From the NCBI RefSeq assembly GCF_006442545.2, contig NZ_CP083952.1, positions 5,867,501 to 5,931,500 on the forward strand: a stretch of 64,000 nt of DNA. Direction: 5' to 3'. How positions within the stretch are numbered: position 1 is the first letter of the stretch; every line of letters starts with the position of its first letter. Shown here one piece after another: positions 45,242-55,900 of the stretch. The DNA comes from Mesorhizobium sp. B2-1-8. GTDB lineage: Bacteria > Pseudomonadota > Alphaproteobacteria > Rhizobiales > Rhizobiaceae. Below the pieces are notes generated by a model, which saw only the letters and a program-made list of their open reading frames with translations, was not told the DNA's origin and ran no database searches. A program made the position numbers and the translations under genes.

Positions 45242-47014
45242 TCATTGCACTATACCGGCCTTGCGGAGCCCCTCCACCACGAGTTCGAAATCGGCAGGGT
45301 TCTTGTAGGGCAGGACTTTGCGACGGTATTCCAGCGAATAGTCGGGATTGACGCGAAGCACCTCCTGCCATGCTGCCCGGGCCTCGGCGAAACGGCCCAG
45401 ATGGCCGTAGCTGGCGGCCAGAAGCGCCCGCGAGACGTCGGTGACAGCGTTGCGAGCCAGCCGTTGCATCAGGAGGTCAACGGCCTCTTCGTACCTTCCC
45501 AGTTGAAACAAGGCCAAAGCCTGGAAGTGCAGAAGCACATCCGGAAAATAGGGATTCAAGATCTTCCCCCGGGCAAAACTCTCGAGGGCGTCCTCGGATC
45601 TGCCCGAATAGTACAGCGCCTCGCCGAGAACGACGTGCGCTTCGGCGAAGTTCGGATTGAGGACTAGCGCGCGCTCAGCCTCGTAGATGGCCCCATCGTG
45701 TCGTCGTGTGTACAGCTTGGCAATAGCAAGCGCCCAGTGCGCCCAGGGATCGCTGCCATCCAGCGTTACCGCTCGCGTTGCGGCCTCTTCCGCTTGCGCC
45801 ATCGATTCCGGCGGCGACGCACTCCACCGGTTCAGGTAATCGAGTCCGTGCGTGAGGGCCAGGAATGCGTGGGCAGAGGCAAACTTCGGGTCCAGTTCGA
45901 TGGCACGTTGCAAGAGGTCGCGGGCCGCGACGTTCGTTTCCCTCGTCAGCCGGTGCCACAGCTCCCTGCCCCGCAGGAAATAGTCATACGCCTCCGTGTT
46001 GCGCGGGTCCTCGGGCGCCAGCCGCTGCCGATCACCCTCAGTCAGATTGAGCGCCAGCGCGCCGACGATCTGCTGCGTCACGTCGTCCTGCACGGCGAAT
46101 ATGTCGGTCAGGTCGCGATCGAACCGCTCCGCCCAAAGATGGCCGCCCGAGGTTGCATCGATGAGCTGCGCGGTGATGCGCACCCGGTTCCCCGACTTGC
46201 GTACGCTGCCCTCAAGGACATGCCGCACGCCGAGTTTCGTGCCCACCTCCTGCACATGGACGTTCTGGCCCTTGAACGTGAACGACGAATTGCGTGCGAT
46301 GACGAAGAGTTGCGACAGTTTCGACAGCGCTGTGATGATGTCTTCGGAGATGCCGTCGGCGAAGTAGTCCTGTTCGGCGTCACCGCTCATGTTAGCGAAC
46401 GGCAGCACGGCGATCGACAGCTTCGGCGGCGCTGCCGTCGCCGGCCGGCTCGTCGCGGTTTCCGAGGTCGCGGCCGCCTTGGTCCCGGCGCTGCCGACTA
46501 GCAGCGAATAGACCCTGATCGGCTCGGCGATGTTCTTGAGCTGTGTGCTGCCGAGATCGCTGACCGAGAGGTCGAGCCTCGCCTTGACCTGGCGATAGGC
46601 ATCCTCGGACAGGCAGATGGCGCCGGGTGCCGCGAGTCCCTCCAGACGCGAGGCGATGTTGACGCCGTCGCCCATCAGGTCGCCGTCGCTTTCTTCGACC
46701 ACATCTCCCAGATGGATGCCGATCCTGAACTCGATACGTCGGTCCTGCGGCACGCCGGCATTGCGCTCAACCATACCATTCTGAACCTCTATGGCGCAGC
46801 GCACGGCATCCACCACACTCCGGAATTCAACCAGCGCCCCATCGCCGGTGCGCTTGATCACCTGGCCGTGGTGCACTGCGATGATCGGATCGATCAGGTC
46901 GCTGCGCAGTGCCCGCAACCTCGCCAAAGTGCGATCTTCGTCCGCGCTCGCGAGCCGGCTATATCCGACCACATCCGCAGCTAGAATTGCGGCTAGCTTC
47001 CGATTCTCGCTCAA
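45242..47014 (-). CDS. Class III cyclase with TolB-like domain and TPR repeats
   Basis: A 590-residue protein of an architecture common in Rhizobiales. Residues 1-175: cyclase domain with metal Asp in ILAADVVGYSRLASADE and IKRTGDGALVEF, plus MGDGVNIASRLEGLA. Residues about 198-330: FlgO/TolB-like nucleotide- or ligand-binding domain starting LSIAVLPFANMSGDAEQDYF. Residues about 340-585: helical TPR repeats (for example NPNFAEAHVVLGEALYYSGR). Such proteins often serve in stress or host responses. It is divergent from the AAA-cyclase gene at 47253, with a 238-nt gap. Whether this cyclase group is active varies between members. Confidence 0.87.
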   Translation of the reverse strand: MSENRKLAAILAADVVGYSRLASADEDRTLARLRALRSDLIDPIIAVHHGQVIKRTGDGALVEFRSVVDAVRCAIEVQNGMVERNAGVPQDRRIEFRIGIHLGDVVEESDGDLMGDGVNIASRLEGLAAPGAICLSEDAYRQVKARLDLSVSDLGSTQLKNIAEPIRVYSLLVGSAGTKAAATSETATSRPATAAPPKLSIAVLPFANMSGDAEQDYFADGISEDIITALSKLSQLFVIARNSSFTFKGQNVHVQEVGTKLGVRHVLEGSVRKSGNRVRITAQLIDATSGGHLWAERFDRDLTDIFAVQDDVTQQIVGALALNLTEGDRQRLAPEDPRNTEAYDYFLRGRELWHRLTRETNVAARDLLQRAIELDPKFASAHAFLALTHGLDYLNRWSASPPESMAQAEEAATRAVTLDGSDPWAHWALAIAKLYTRRHDGAIYEAERALVLNPNFAEAHVVLGEALYYSGRSEDALESFARGKILNPYFPDVLLHFQALALFQLGRYEEAVDLLMQRLARNAVTDVSRALLAASYGHLGRFAEARAAWQEVLRVNPDYSLEYRRKVLPYKNPADFELVVEGLRKAGIVQ

Positions 47015-47252
47015 CGGTCCGTCTCCTCACCTCCATGATAGCAGGAAGACCAAACCAAGAGGGAACTTTCGCAACCGACAGCCACGCAGAAACCCGAATT
47101 GGCTTCGCGCTGCCACGGGCCCCACCCGATCGCGATGCCCATTTGCGCTACCGCTTGCCGGTCGACGGCTATCGGTTCATGCTTGTGAATACCCTGGCCG
47201 TGAAGTGCGTAGGGAGATCACGCCGTCACGGCCCCTAGTGAGGTCTGGTTCG

Positions 47253-50200
47253 ATGGACTGCGCAGGCTGCGGTTTCAAAGTTGAGGGCGGTTATGCTTTC
47301 TGTCCGAAGTGTGGCAAGCGCCAGCCCGTGCCATGCGCCAGTTGCGGCTATCCTTGCGCACCTGATTTCGAGTTCTGTCCGAAATGTGGGGCAAGCGTCG
47401 GTGCGCCTGCAAAAGCCGTCGAACGGCCTGCTCCGACACCAAGCCGAACCATTGTGCCGCCTTCTCGAACTCCGTCGCTGCTTGCGAACATCGATAGCGA
47501 CGAAGGGCTGCATCCCATCTCTGACGCCGATCGCCGGACGGTAACCGTCCTCTTTGCCGACCTTTGCGGCTTCACCACACTCAGCGAGCAGCTCGACCCC
47601 GAGGTCATGCAAACGCTGCAGAACGAACTGTTCAAGGAATTGACGGCGGCCGTGCGAAACTTTGGTGGTTTCGTCGACAAATTCATCGGCGATGCATTGC
47701 TCGCTTTGTTCGGTGCGCCGGTCGCGCATGAGGACGATCCGGAACGTGCGCTTCGCGCCGCTCTCGACATGATCGCCCGGACGGCGCGGCTCGGCAAAAG
47801 CCCCCCCCACGCCGGCTCGCCTCTATTACTCCACATCGGCATAAACACTGGTCCGGTCGTTACTGGACGATTAGGCATCGGCACCGCCAAATCCTATTCG
47901 GTGACCGGCGACACGGTAAATACAGCGCAACGCCTGCAATCGCTGGCCGCACCGGGTGAAGTGCTGGTAGGCGAACTCACTCACAGACTGACCCGGCATG
48001 CCTTCTCTTACGAGTCGATGGGTGATGTCGTGCTTCGCGGCAAGGCTGGCAGTGTGCTCGTCCATCGACTGGATGCACCGCTTGCGGCGCCGCGTGCAGC
48101 GCGTGGGCTCGAGGCGCTCGGCCTCAGCGCGCCGATGATAGGTCGTGCTGCGGAGCTCAATAGAATGCTGGCGAGCCTGGATCAGGCGTGCGGCGGCTCG
48201 GCCCAACTTGTCCGCCTCGTCGGAGAAGCCGGCATCGGGAAATCGCGGCTGGTGAAGGAGTTCGTCGCCCGTGTCGGCGACGAGGATCGTTTCCGCAACG
48301 TCGCCGTGCGACAGGCCACGTGCTCACCGCTGGGCGAACAATCATTTGGCGCTTTGGGTGCAGTGGTGCGCAGTGCTGCCGGGATAATGCAAAACGACAA
48401 TGGGGACGAAATGCGCGGGAAGCTCGCAGGCTTGCTTGCCGATCTCGGCCTGCGGGGCGAGGAGGCGAACCAGCTGATGCCTTTGCTCTACCATGTGCTT
48501 GGCCTTGGCGACCCCGATGCCACCTTGCAGCATGTCGAACCCGAGCAGCTACGGCGGCAAATTCTCTACGCGGTCCGTACCATCATCGAACGGCGGCTTG
48601 CGTTGTCGCCGCTGTTGATTGTCGTCGAAGACCTGCACTGGGCCGACGCCGTTTCGCTCGAGGCACTGCGTTTCGTGATGGACAGGTTGGAACGCACGCG
48701 GTTGATGGTGCTGGTCACGCATCGCTCGGCGCCGGACAGCGGCCAGCTCGACTCAAGTCGGGTCAGTCACACGGCACTCAGGCTTTCGCCGCTCAACAGC
48801 GATGAAGGACGCAGCCTGCTGGCCGCGCTTTTCGGCGAGAGCTGGGTAAGCTCCGCGGGAGGGCTCGTCGATCAGATCCTCGAGCGGGCGGGCGGCAACC
48901 CTCTTTTTGTAGAGGAGATCGTTCGCGGCCTTATCGATCGCGGTGTACTGATGCGCGAGGGCCAGCGATGGCGGACTGTGGCAGGCGAAGTCGCAACCGA
49001 CATTCCCGCCACTATCCAGGCAATGTTGCTTGCTCGCGTCGACCGGCTGCCACAAGAGGTGCGCCGGTTGGCCCAGGAAGCCGCGGTAATCGGCCCGCGC
49101 TTCGATGCCACACTTCTGAAGACCGTGACAGCCGACCCCGCCCGGCTAGAAGCCGGCTGCGAACTGCTTTGCGATGCGGAAATCATCGAGGAAGTTGCCG
49201 GATCAGGCTCTGTCTCGTCGCAAAGCTACCGCTTTACGCAAACCTTGCTGCAGGACGTGATCTACCAGAATCTGCTCCTGCAACGCCGGACCGAAATCCA
49301 CGGGCGGATAGGTGCTGCCTTGGAGCAACTGTGCGGCGATAATCCGGAACGGCTCGAGGATTTGACCGTGCTCGGTCATCAGTTCGCCCAGAGCGCCGAG
49401 CGGGAGAAGGGCGCGCATTACCTGCAGGCGGCCGGCGATCGCGCTCGCATGATATACGCCAACGACGACGCCCTTCGTTTCTACGAGCGAGCACTGGCTG
49501 CGTTGGAGGCGACCGGGCAAACACCGCTCAAACTGACGATTGCCGAGCGCATTGCCGATTTGAGCGGCCCGGCGGGCCGCCGCGAGATCGCGCACCACCA
49601 CTATGAGGCGGCGTTGCAGGCATACCGCGAGTCGGCCGATCGCGTAGCGTCGGCGCGAATTTTGCGTAAGATCGGTCGGCTGCTCTGGGACGTCGGCAAG
49701 CGGGACAAAGCAGAATCCCGCTACGCTGAAGCGGCAGCGCTCCTCGATGGAGCGGATGCTCCGATCGAGCAGGCGCATCTCTGGGAAGAACGTGGCCGAC
49801 AGGCGTTCCGGAGCGGAGATCACGCTCTCGCGGCAAAATGGGCGGACGCGGCGTTGGATTGCGTACGCACTCTGACAACGGAGCATGTCTCCGAGGTAGG
49901 GCGTGAGGCCACTCTTGTGACCGCCGAGGCCCTCAATACCAAGGCTGTCGCGCTGGCTCGCCTTGGGCGAAACCGTGAAGCCGTGGGTCAGGTCGAGCAC
50001 AGCATTGAATTGGCCGAAGCCGCCGGTCTGCTGGGCGCGGCCTGCCGTGGCTACACCAATCTCGGCGTGCTTTACACGACCATCGATCCGGCAAAGGCGA
50101 TGGAGGTCTGCCGACGCGGTCTTGAAGTCGCGCGCCATATTGGTGATTTGGGCTTCCAGGCGCGCCTTCTCGCCAATCTGGCGGTCGCTTGTTGTACTTT

Positions 50201-50552
50201 CACGGATCGCTGCCCAACGGAGGGCGTGCCTGCTGCCGAGAAGGCCATCGAGATCGACCGGGCGCTCGACCAGCGCGAGCACCTGCCGGTACCATTGATC
50301 GTGCTTGGGCAGATCCACCAGTGCAACGGCCGTCCGGAACTGGCCGTTGGCTTGTTCCACGAAGCACTGGACGTAGCCCGCGAAACGGGCGAACCCCAAC
50401 TGCTGTTTCCGTGCTATGATGGTCTCGCAACGCTTAATCTCGACCTCGACAATCTGGCTGAGGCCGAACGGTACTTTTCCCTGGCGCAGGGTATATGCGC
50501 CCAGCACGGGCTCGACCCGGAAGCGCTTGTGGTGCTGCCCTTTCTCGATTAG
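47253..50552 (+). CDS. Zinc-ribbon, class III cyclase, AAA ATPase and TPR fusion
   Basis: A 1099-residue four-part protein. Two zinc ribbons lie at the N-terminus (C3, C6, C17, C20 and C28, C31, C42, C45). The cyclase domain follows (about 95-260) with FADLCGFTTLSEQLD, VDKFIGDALLALFGAP and VTGDTVNTAQRLQSLA. An AAA/STAND-type ATPase begins near 295 with Walker A GEAGIGKSR (324-332) and Walker B LLIVVEDLHWAD. TPR repeats fill about 680-1095. The design matches signal-gated ATPases in which TPRs sense a ligand and the ATPase controls the cyclase. ATG at 47253 has AGGT about 9 nt upstream. A peroxiredoxin gene follows after 19 nt. Confidence 0.88.
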   Translation: MDCAGCGFKVEGGYAFCPKCGKRQPVPCASCGYPCAPDFEFCPKCGASVGAPAKAVERPAPTPSRTIVPPSRTPSLLANIDSDEGLHPISDADRRTVTVLFADLCGFTTLSEQLDPEVMQTLQNELFKELTAAVRNFGGFVDKFIGDALLALFGAPVAHEDDPERALRAALDMIARTARLGKSPPHAGSPLLLHIGINTGPVVTGRLGIGTAKSYSVTGDTVNTAQRLQSLAAPGEVLVGELTHRLTRHAFSYESMGDVVLRGKAGSVLVHRLDAPLAAPRAARGLEALGLSAPMIGRAAELNRMLASLDQACGGSAQLVRLVGEAGIGKSRLVKEFVARVGDEDRFRNVAVRQATCSPLGEQSFGALGAVVRSAAGIMQNDNGDEMRGKLAGLLADLGLRGEEANQLMPLLYHVLGLGDPDATLQHVEPEQLRRQILYAVRTIIERRLALSPLLIVVEDLHWADAVSLEALRFVMDRLERTRLMVLVTHRSAPDSGQLDSSRVSHTALRLSPLNSDEGRSLLAALFGESWVSSAGGLVDQILERAGGNPLFVEEIVRGLIDRGVLMREGQRWRTVAGEVATDIPATIQAMLLARVDRLPQEVRRLAQEAAVIGPRFDATLLKTVTADPARLEAGCELLCDAEIIEEVAGSGSVSSQSYRFTQTLLQDVIYQNLLLQRRTEIHGRIGAALEQLCGDNPERLEDLTVLGHQFAQSAEREKGAHYLQAAGDRARMIYANDDALRFYERALAALEATGQTPLKLTIAERIADLSGPAGRREIAHHHYEAALQAYRESADRVASARILRKIGRLLWDVGKRDKAESRYAEAAALLDGADAPIEQAHLWEERGRQAFRSGDHALAAKWADAALDCVRTLTTEHVSEVGREATLVTAEALNTKAVALARLGRNREAVGQVEHSIELAEAAGLLGAACRGYTNLGVLYTTIDPAKAMEVCRRGLEVARHIGDLGFQARLLANLAVACCTFTDRCPTEGVPAAEKAIEIDRALDQREHLPVPLIVLGQIHQCNGRPELAVGLFHEALDVARETGEPQLLFPCYDGLATLNLDLDNLAEAERYFSLAQGICAQHGLDPEALVVLPFLD

Positions 50553-50571
50553 CCGGGGTTGGAGGTCCGAA

Positions 50572-51252
50572 ATGTCCGCGCGTATTGACTTGGTACCGCT
50601 TCAACCGGGCGACCGTGCGCCGAACTTGGTACTCGACGCCATTACCCAGGAAGGCAAGATCGCGCTTGACGACTTTCGCGGACAAAAGCCGGTGTTGGTT
50701 GGCCTGTTTCGAGGTCTGCATTGTGCGTTTTGCCGGCGCCATATCGCCGCCCAGGCGCGGCTCGATCCGGAGCTGCGTGAAAAGGGCGTGCAGAGCCTGA
50801 CGGTGGTAAACACGCCGATCGAACGGGCGCGTCTCTATTTCCGCTACCACCCGATGCCGAATCTGCTTGCGGCCTCCGACCCTGAACGCGCTTCACATCG
50901 TGCTTTTGGACTGCCCAATCTCGAATTCACCCAAGACGAGACGAACTGGCCGTACAAGGTCTCGATGGCAGCGGCAAAGGATATGCGGGTCGACATACCA
51001 GGCGAGTTGCCCGGTCCAATGGATCCTTTTGCGGCCAGCGAATTCCTCGACAAGAAGGACAATTACGAAGTGACCGAAGCCGACGCGCAGATGATGGCGA
51101 CGGGACACGGACAACTGATCGGTCAGTTCCTATTGGACCGGCAGGGGATCGTTCGCTGGAGCTTCACGGAGGTTCCAGAAGGTGGACGATATATGTTTGG
51201 GGCGGCGAGCCCGCAGGAGCTGATGTCAGCCGTGTCCCAAGTCGCCCAATAG
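50572..51252 (+). CDS. Peroxiredoxin-like thiol protein (AhpC/TSA)
   Basis: A 226-residue thioredoxin-fold protein. The N-terminal part has GDRAPNLVLDAITQEGK, and the active-site helix reads FRGLHCAFCRRHIAAQARL, a CxxC pair in place of the single peroxidatic Cys of typical 2-Cys enzymes. It has no signal peptide. The start at 50572 has GGAGG 6 nt upstream, a strong site. It lies 19 nt after the AAA-cyclase gene and probably shares its transcript, hinting that the cyclase responds to redox state. Confidence 0.82.
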   Translation: MSARIDLVPLQPGDRAPNLVLDAITQEGKIALDDFRGQKPVLVGLFRGLHCAFCRRHIAAQARLDPELREKGVQSLTVVNTPIERARLYFRYHPMPNLLAASDPERASHRAFGLPNLEFTQDETNWPYKVSMAAAKDMRVDIPGELPGPMDPFAASEFLDKKDNYEVTEADAQMMATGHGQLIGQFLLDRQGIVRWSFTEVPEGGRYMFGAASPQELMSAVSQVAQ

Positions 51253-51380
51253 ATCGTCGGAAGACTGCATTGCTGCCATTTGCAAGCGGACAATGAAGGT
51301 CACGATTGGGTCAAAACTTCGCGTTACAGCTTAGGGCTTGAGGCGCGTGGGCTCCAGGGTCGGCACTGTCGCGCGGCAAA

Positions 51381-52451
51381 TCAGGCCGGGAGCCGCCACA
51401 TTCGCACACGACCGGTACCACGCAATTCCGTTTCCTCGAGTGGGTCGCAAGCAAAATTTGGTCCAAGCATTTGGCGAGTTGCATCCGAAATACGGATTTC
51501 ATCGGGCTCCGCGGACGTTTGAATACGCGAGGCGAGATTAACGGTGTCGCCCCACAGGTCATAGGCGAACCGCCTCTTGCCTATGACGCCCGCGACGATT
51601 GGGCCTGAGTGAATTCCAATTCTGAGTGTCAGCGGTTCTCCCGCGAAGCGTTCGCGCTTAACCGCCTTGCGCAGCTCAAGTGCATAGCGCGCGAGGGCCT
51701 TTGCATGATCGGATCGCGCGGTGGGCAGGCCAGCGACCACCATCACACAATCGCCGATTGTCTTGATCTTTTCGCAGCCGTATCGTTCCGAGAGCCGATC
51801 CGCCGCCTTGAAGAAGTAATTTAAAATAGCGAGCGTCGTCACGGCTCCGACGCTCCGCGCTCGTTCCGTAAAACCGACTATGTCGGCAAAAAGCACACTC
51901 ACTTCTGCGTGGTTGTCAGCAATTTTTTTGTGCGCTTTTAACCGCTCCGCGATCGACGCCGGAAGAATGTTGAGGAGCAGGGTTTCGGCGCGCTGGTATT
52001 CACGCGCCAATCCCTCCTGGCTCTTCCTCAACGCCTCGTTCGTCGATTGTAATTTCTCGTTGAGTTGACGCTCCCTCTCTTGCAGGAGTGTCATTTCATA
52101 AGCCTTTTGTTGAAGCCGCTGCCTATTGTCGCGTTCGGCAGTGGCGTCAAGAAAGAGCAGCCACACGCAGGCATTGTCAGCAAAAAAATGAAGGTCCGCG
52201 ACACGCCCGCCGGGCAGCTCGACCATCGCAATGTGAAACGGAAGCTCCGGGCAAGGCAGCAAACCTTCCATGAATTCAAGCTGCTCGGCAACAGGCTCGC
52301 CAATGCGAAGCGACGAGAGCCCGTAGTGCTCAACATTACCGCCCTTAGCAGCTATGCAAAGCTGGGCGTCGATTTTCAGATATGCGACAGAGTTGCCATT
52401 GTAGAAGAAATTGAAAATCCAACTTTCAACTTCTTTTGGCAATCCATGCAT
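51381..52451 (-). CDS. Adenylate cyclase with PAS-like sensor and coiled coil
   Basis: A 356-residue protein, the last gene of the GTPase operon. Residues 1-110 look PAS- or H-NOX-associated-like (YLKIDAQLCIAAKGGNVEHY), residues about 112-155 form a signalling coiled coil rich in Gln, Glu and Arg, and residues 160-355 are a class III cyclase. The junction has LLNILPASIAERLKAHKK, as in receptor-type cyclases. Catalytic residues are present: FADIVGFTERAR, EKIKTIGDCVMVVAG with an adenine-specifying Lys, and LWGDTVNLASRIQ. It starts 3 nt after the small GTPase gene stop, so GTPase state may control cAMP synthesis. Confidence 0.87.
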   Translation of the reverse strand: MHGLPKEVESWIFNFFYNGNSVAYLKIDAQLCIAAKGGNVEHYGLSSLRIGEPVAEQLEFMEGLLPCPELPFHIAMVELPGGRVADLHFFADNACVWLLFLDATAERDNRQRLQQKAYEMTLLQERERQLNEKLQSTNEALRKSQEGLAREYQRAETLLLNILPASIAERLKAHKKIADNHAEVSVLFADIVGFTERARSVGAVTTLAILNYFFKAADRLSERYGCEKIKTIGDCVMVVAGLPTARSDHAKALARYALELRKAVKRERFAGEPLTLRIGIHSGPIVAGVIGKRRFAYDLWGDTVNLASRIQTSAEPDEIRISDATRQMLGPNFACDPLEETELRGTGRVRMWRLPA

Positions 52452-52454
52452 GGT

Positions 52455-52949
52455 CTATTTGGCTACCATCGAAGCAAGTTGACGAAACGCATCATCAACA
52501 TGTTCACCCGAAAGCGCACTTGTTAGATAGATTTGCCATCCACGTTGCCTCAGTTCGTCAATCTCACTATCCGATACTGCCCACCGATCGGCCAGATCAG
52601 ATTTGTTGAACAGCAATACAAACGGCATGGCGCCGAATTCGGCCTCGACCCGTTCCCGTAGCGTGAGCGCCACGGCAAGAGTGGCAGGGCGCGTTCCATC
52701 GACGACAAGCACAAGCCCGGTTGCACCTCGCACATAGCTGACGCGGAATGAGCCGATATCGTCTTCACCGGCTAAATCCCACAAAATCAGATCCACGGTT
52801 TTGTCCGGGAGCGCGACACTCTTCTTGTCGATTTTCACTCCCACCGTGGTCAAGTAGGTTTCTGAAAAGATGCTCTGCACATACCTGCGAACCAGACTCG
52901 TCTTTCCGACAGAGAACCCGCCCAGCATGCATATCTTTCTTTGCAACAT
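52455..52949 (-). CDS. Ras/Rab-like small GTPase
   Basis: A 164-residue Ras-superfamily GTPase. G1 is GGFSVGKTS (10-18), switch I has YLTTVGVKI with the Thr, G3 is WDLAGED (57-63), G4 is NKSD (115-118) and G5 is TSAL (143-146). The Ras catalytic Gln after DxAG is Glu here (E62), as in several prokaryotic small GTPases that depend on an external activator. No lipidation motif. It lies between the OmpA-repeat gene (11-nt gap) and the cyclase gene (3-nt gap). It is probably the switch of the four-gene system. Confidence 0.9.
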   Translation of the reverse strand: MLQRKICMLGGFSVGKTSLVRRYVQSIFSETYLTTVGVKIDKKSVALPDKTVDLILWDLAGEDDIGSFRVSYVRGATGLVLVVDGTRPATLAVALTLRERVEAEFGAMPFVLLFNKSDLADRWAVSDSEIDELRQRGWQIYLTSALSGEHVDDAFRQLASMVAK

Positions 52950-52960
52950 CTTGGGCCCCG

Positions 52961-55900
52961 CTAGTCCAGGTTTACCGAAATCGAGACCCGGCGATTGGTG
53001 GAGCTCCCGGTTTGACTATTTTCTGGCACCAGCGGCTCAAAAGTGCCCGCGCCCCGAACCAGCAGCAGTTCCGGAGCGACTCCGCGCTTGTTGAGAAGCG
53101 CGCGAACTGTCTCGGCGCGGGCTGCACTGATCGACGCGTTGGCCGTCTCACGGCCCGTGGTGTCCGAATGCCCGGTCAACATGAACCGTGCTGTTACGCC
53201 TGACTTGCGGGCATCTTGGGCGAATTCCTTTATTTGATCCGCCAACCTGTCGAGAACCGGCAACTGCTCCGGTCCCGGCACAACTTTGCCGGAAGAGAAG
53301 AAAATATCGGTCGCCTGGATGGCTTCTCTCAAATAATTAAGGTCTGCAAGGTTCAGCTCACGCAGCTGCGAGACATCCAGAACCACTCCGTCCGCCGAAA
53401 GTTGTTCGGCGGCGGCCTGCGCCCGGTTGATCCAGCCGGCAGAAGCCTCACCCACGACAAGGATGCGACCCTGGACGATCGAAAGCTGAACCGATTTCGG
53501 CGGGGACAGCGACGCCGTCAGCCGCTTCACCACGAACTTCGGATCAAGGCTCTGATAGAATTGCCACTGCGAATGAACGCGGGCAGGATCAATCTGCGTT
53601 CCGGACAGCAGAGCTTGCGGGTCGGCGGCAAGCGGGTCTCTCAGGCCGGAAATGTAGAATTGTCCGCCGCTCGTCCGTTGTTGGGCGACGATGATTCCCG
53701 ATTGGGCCTCAAGTCGCGACACATAATACTGCCAGTGCTCCGCCTCGCGTGCTTCGGGGCTCACATCACGAACCTTGGAGATGTCGAATTCCGGTCCGCC
53801 TGCCGAAAGCTGTCGGGCCGCTACGCGCGCCCGATCTATCCAGGTGTCGGGAGCCTCACCCTCGGCAACGATGCGACCCTCGACGATCGAAAGCCGAACC
53901 GATTTCAGCGGATACAGCAACGCCGTCAGCCGCTTCAACACGAACTCGGGCTCAAGGCTCTGATAGAATTGCCACTGCGAATGAACCCGGGCGGGATCGA
54001 CCTGCGTTCCCGACAACAGCGACTGCGGGTCGGCGCCAAGCGGGTCTCTCATGCCGGAAATGTAGAATTGGCCGTCGCGTATCTTTTGTTCGGCAACGAT
54101 GATGCCCGGCTGGGTCTTCAGTTGCGACACATAGGCCTGCCAGCGCTCCGCCTCGCGTTCTTCGGGGTCACGGACCCTGGAAATATCGAATACCGGCCCG
54201 CCTGCTGAAAGCTGCCGTGCGGCGGCCTGCGCCTGGTCGATCCACGTGGCAGCAGCCTCACCTTCGGCAACGATGTGATCATTGACGATTGAAAGCCGCA
54301 CTGAATTCGGCGGGGACAGCGACGCCGTCAGCCGCTTCACCACGAACTTCGGATCAAGGCTCTGATAGGATTGCCACTGCGAATGGACCCTGCCGGGATC
54401 GACCTGCGTTCCGGACAGCAGAGCTTGCGGGTCGGCGGCAAGCGGGTCTCTCAGGCCGGAAATGTAGAATTGGCCATCTCGTATCTTTTGTTCGGCAACG
54501 ATGATGCCCGGCTGGGTCCCCAGTCGCGACACATAGGCTTGCCAGTGCTCTGCCGCGCGTGCTTGGGGGCTCACATCACGAACCTTGGAGATGTCGAATT
54601 CCGGTCCGCCTGCCGAAAGCTGTCGGGCCGCTGCGCGCGCCCGATCTATCCAGGTGTCGGGAGCCTCACCCTCGGCAACGATGCGATCCCCTACGATCGA
54701 AAGTCGTACTGAGTCCGGAGGAGCCAGCGACGCCGTCAGGCGCTTCAACACGAACTCCGGTTCAAGGCTCTGATAAAAATGCCACTGCGAATGAACCCGG
54801 GCTGGATCGACCTGCGTTCCAGACAACAGCGACTGCGGGTCGGCGGCAAGCGGGTCTCTGAGGCCGGCAATATAAAATTGGCCGCCGCGTATCTCTTGTT
54901 CGGCAACGATGATGCCCGGCTGGGTCTCCAGTCGCGACACGTAGGCCTGCCATCGCTGCCCGGATTGCCAGGAAAGAAAGAACCAACCGCCTGCCAGACT
55001 CAAAAGCAGCAGAGCCAGAGCCACCACCAGCCACGGAAAACCCTCGTTTGACTCCTCCTGCTTCAGCTCGACGCAGGTCCGCAACTGCGCCTCTATGCCG
55101 GCCAACTGCGAACTGTCCCCGTCAAACTCCACTAAAGCCTGCGAGCATTCCTCATGGATACGAAGCAATACATCGCGAACTATTTCATGCAGTTCTTCTG
55201 GCGGATTTCCTCGGATCACCGAAACCAGGGTCGCAAACGGTCCAACTTCCGACCAGAGACGAAGGTCGCCAAAACGAATTGTGTCCAGGCCGCTCTGCTC
55301 TTTCTCGTTAAATGAATCTTTCACAAAATCTTGAATTGCACTAAGCATCGAAGAAATGAGTTGAGGATCTTCGCTCGTCGCATTGTCCGCAGTTACATGC
55401 GCTATCAAAAGACCCGAATTGCGATTAATGAGAAAGACGTGCTCGACACGATAGATAAGAGAATGCTTCAGTACAACTTCAGAGAAGCTAGCACCAGTCC
55501 TCCAGGATTCGAGTCTCCACTTGAGCCCATGCCAGGTAAATATATGTCTTAAAGTTTCATTCAGCGACTGAAAGGTCTGGTCGATCTTTTCCCCGATCGA
55601 CTTGCGAATTGCTGGCAGAAACACCGGGTATAATATATCCGTCAGCGTACGCGGGCTCTTCTGGATCGACCGTTGCACAGCCCTTTCGACAGCTGGCGCA
55701 AGGGCCTCGCCGAGTTGCGCATGAGGCGCTCGTGCGGCCGCACTGGGAAGCACGTCGCCCACTGCTGCCGCAAGCTGCTCCGGTTCGTCGAGCAGATGCG
55801 TAACTCGTGAAAGCTCCGAAATTTCGCGGCTGACCAGCAACTGGCGCAGCGTTTCCATGCGAGGATCGGCGGTTGGAACTCCGCCGAGACGCGCACGGTA

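Noticed and set aside
53216..54208. 330-codon plus-strand reading opposite the OmpA-repeat gene
   Set aside because: It repeats only because the real gene on the other strand contains tandem repeats; it is a shadow.
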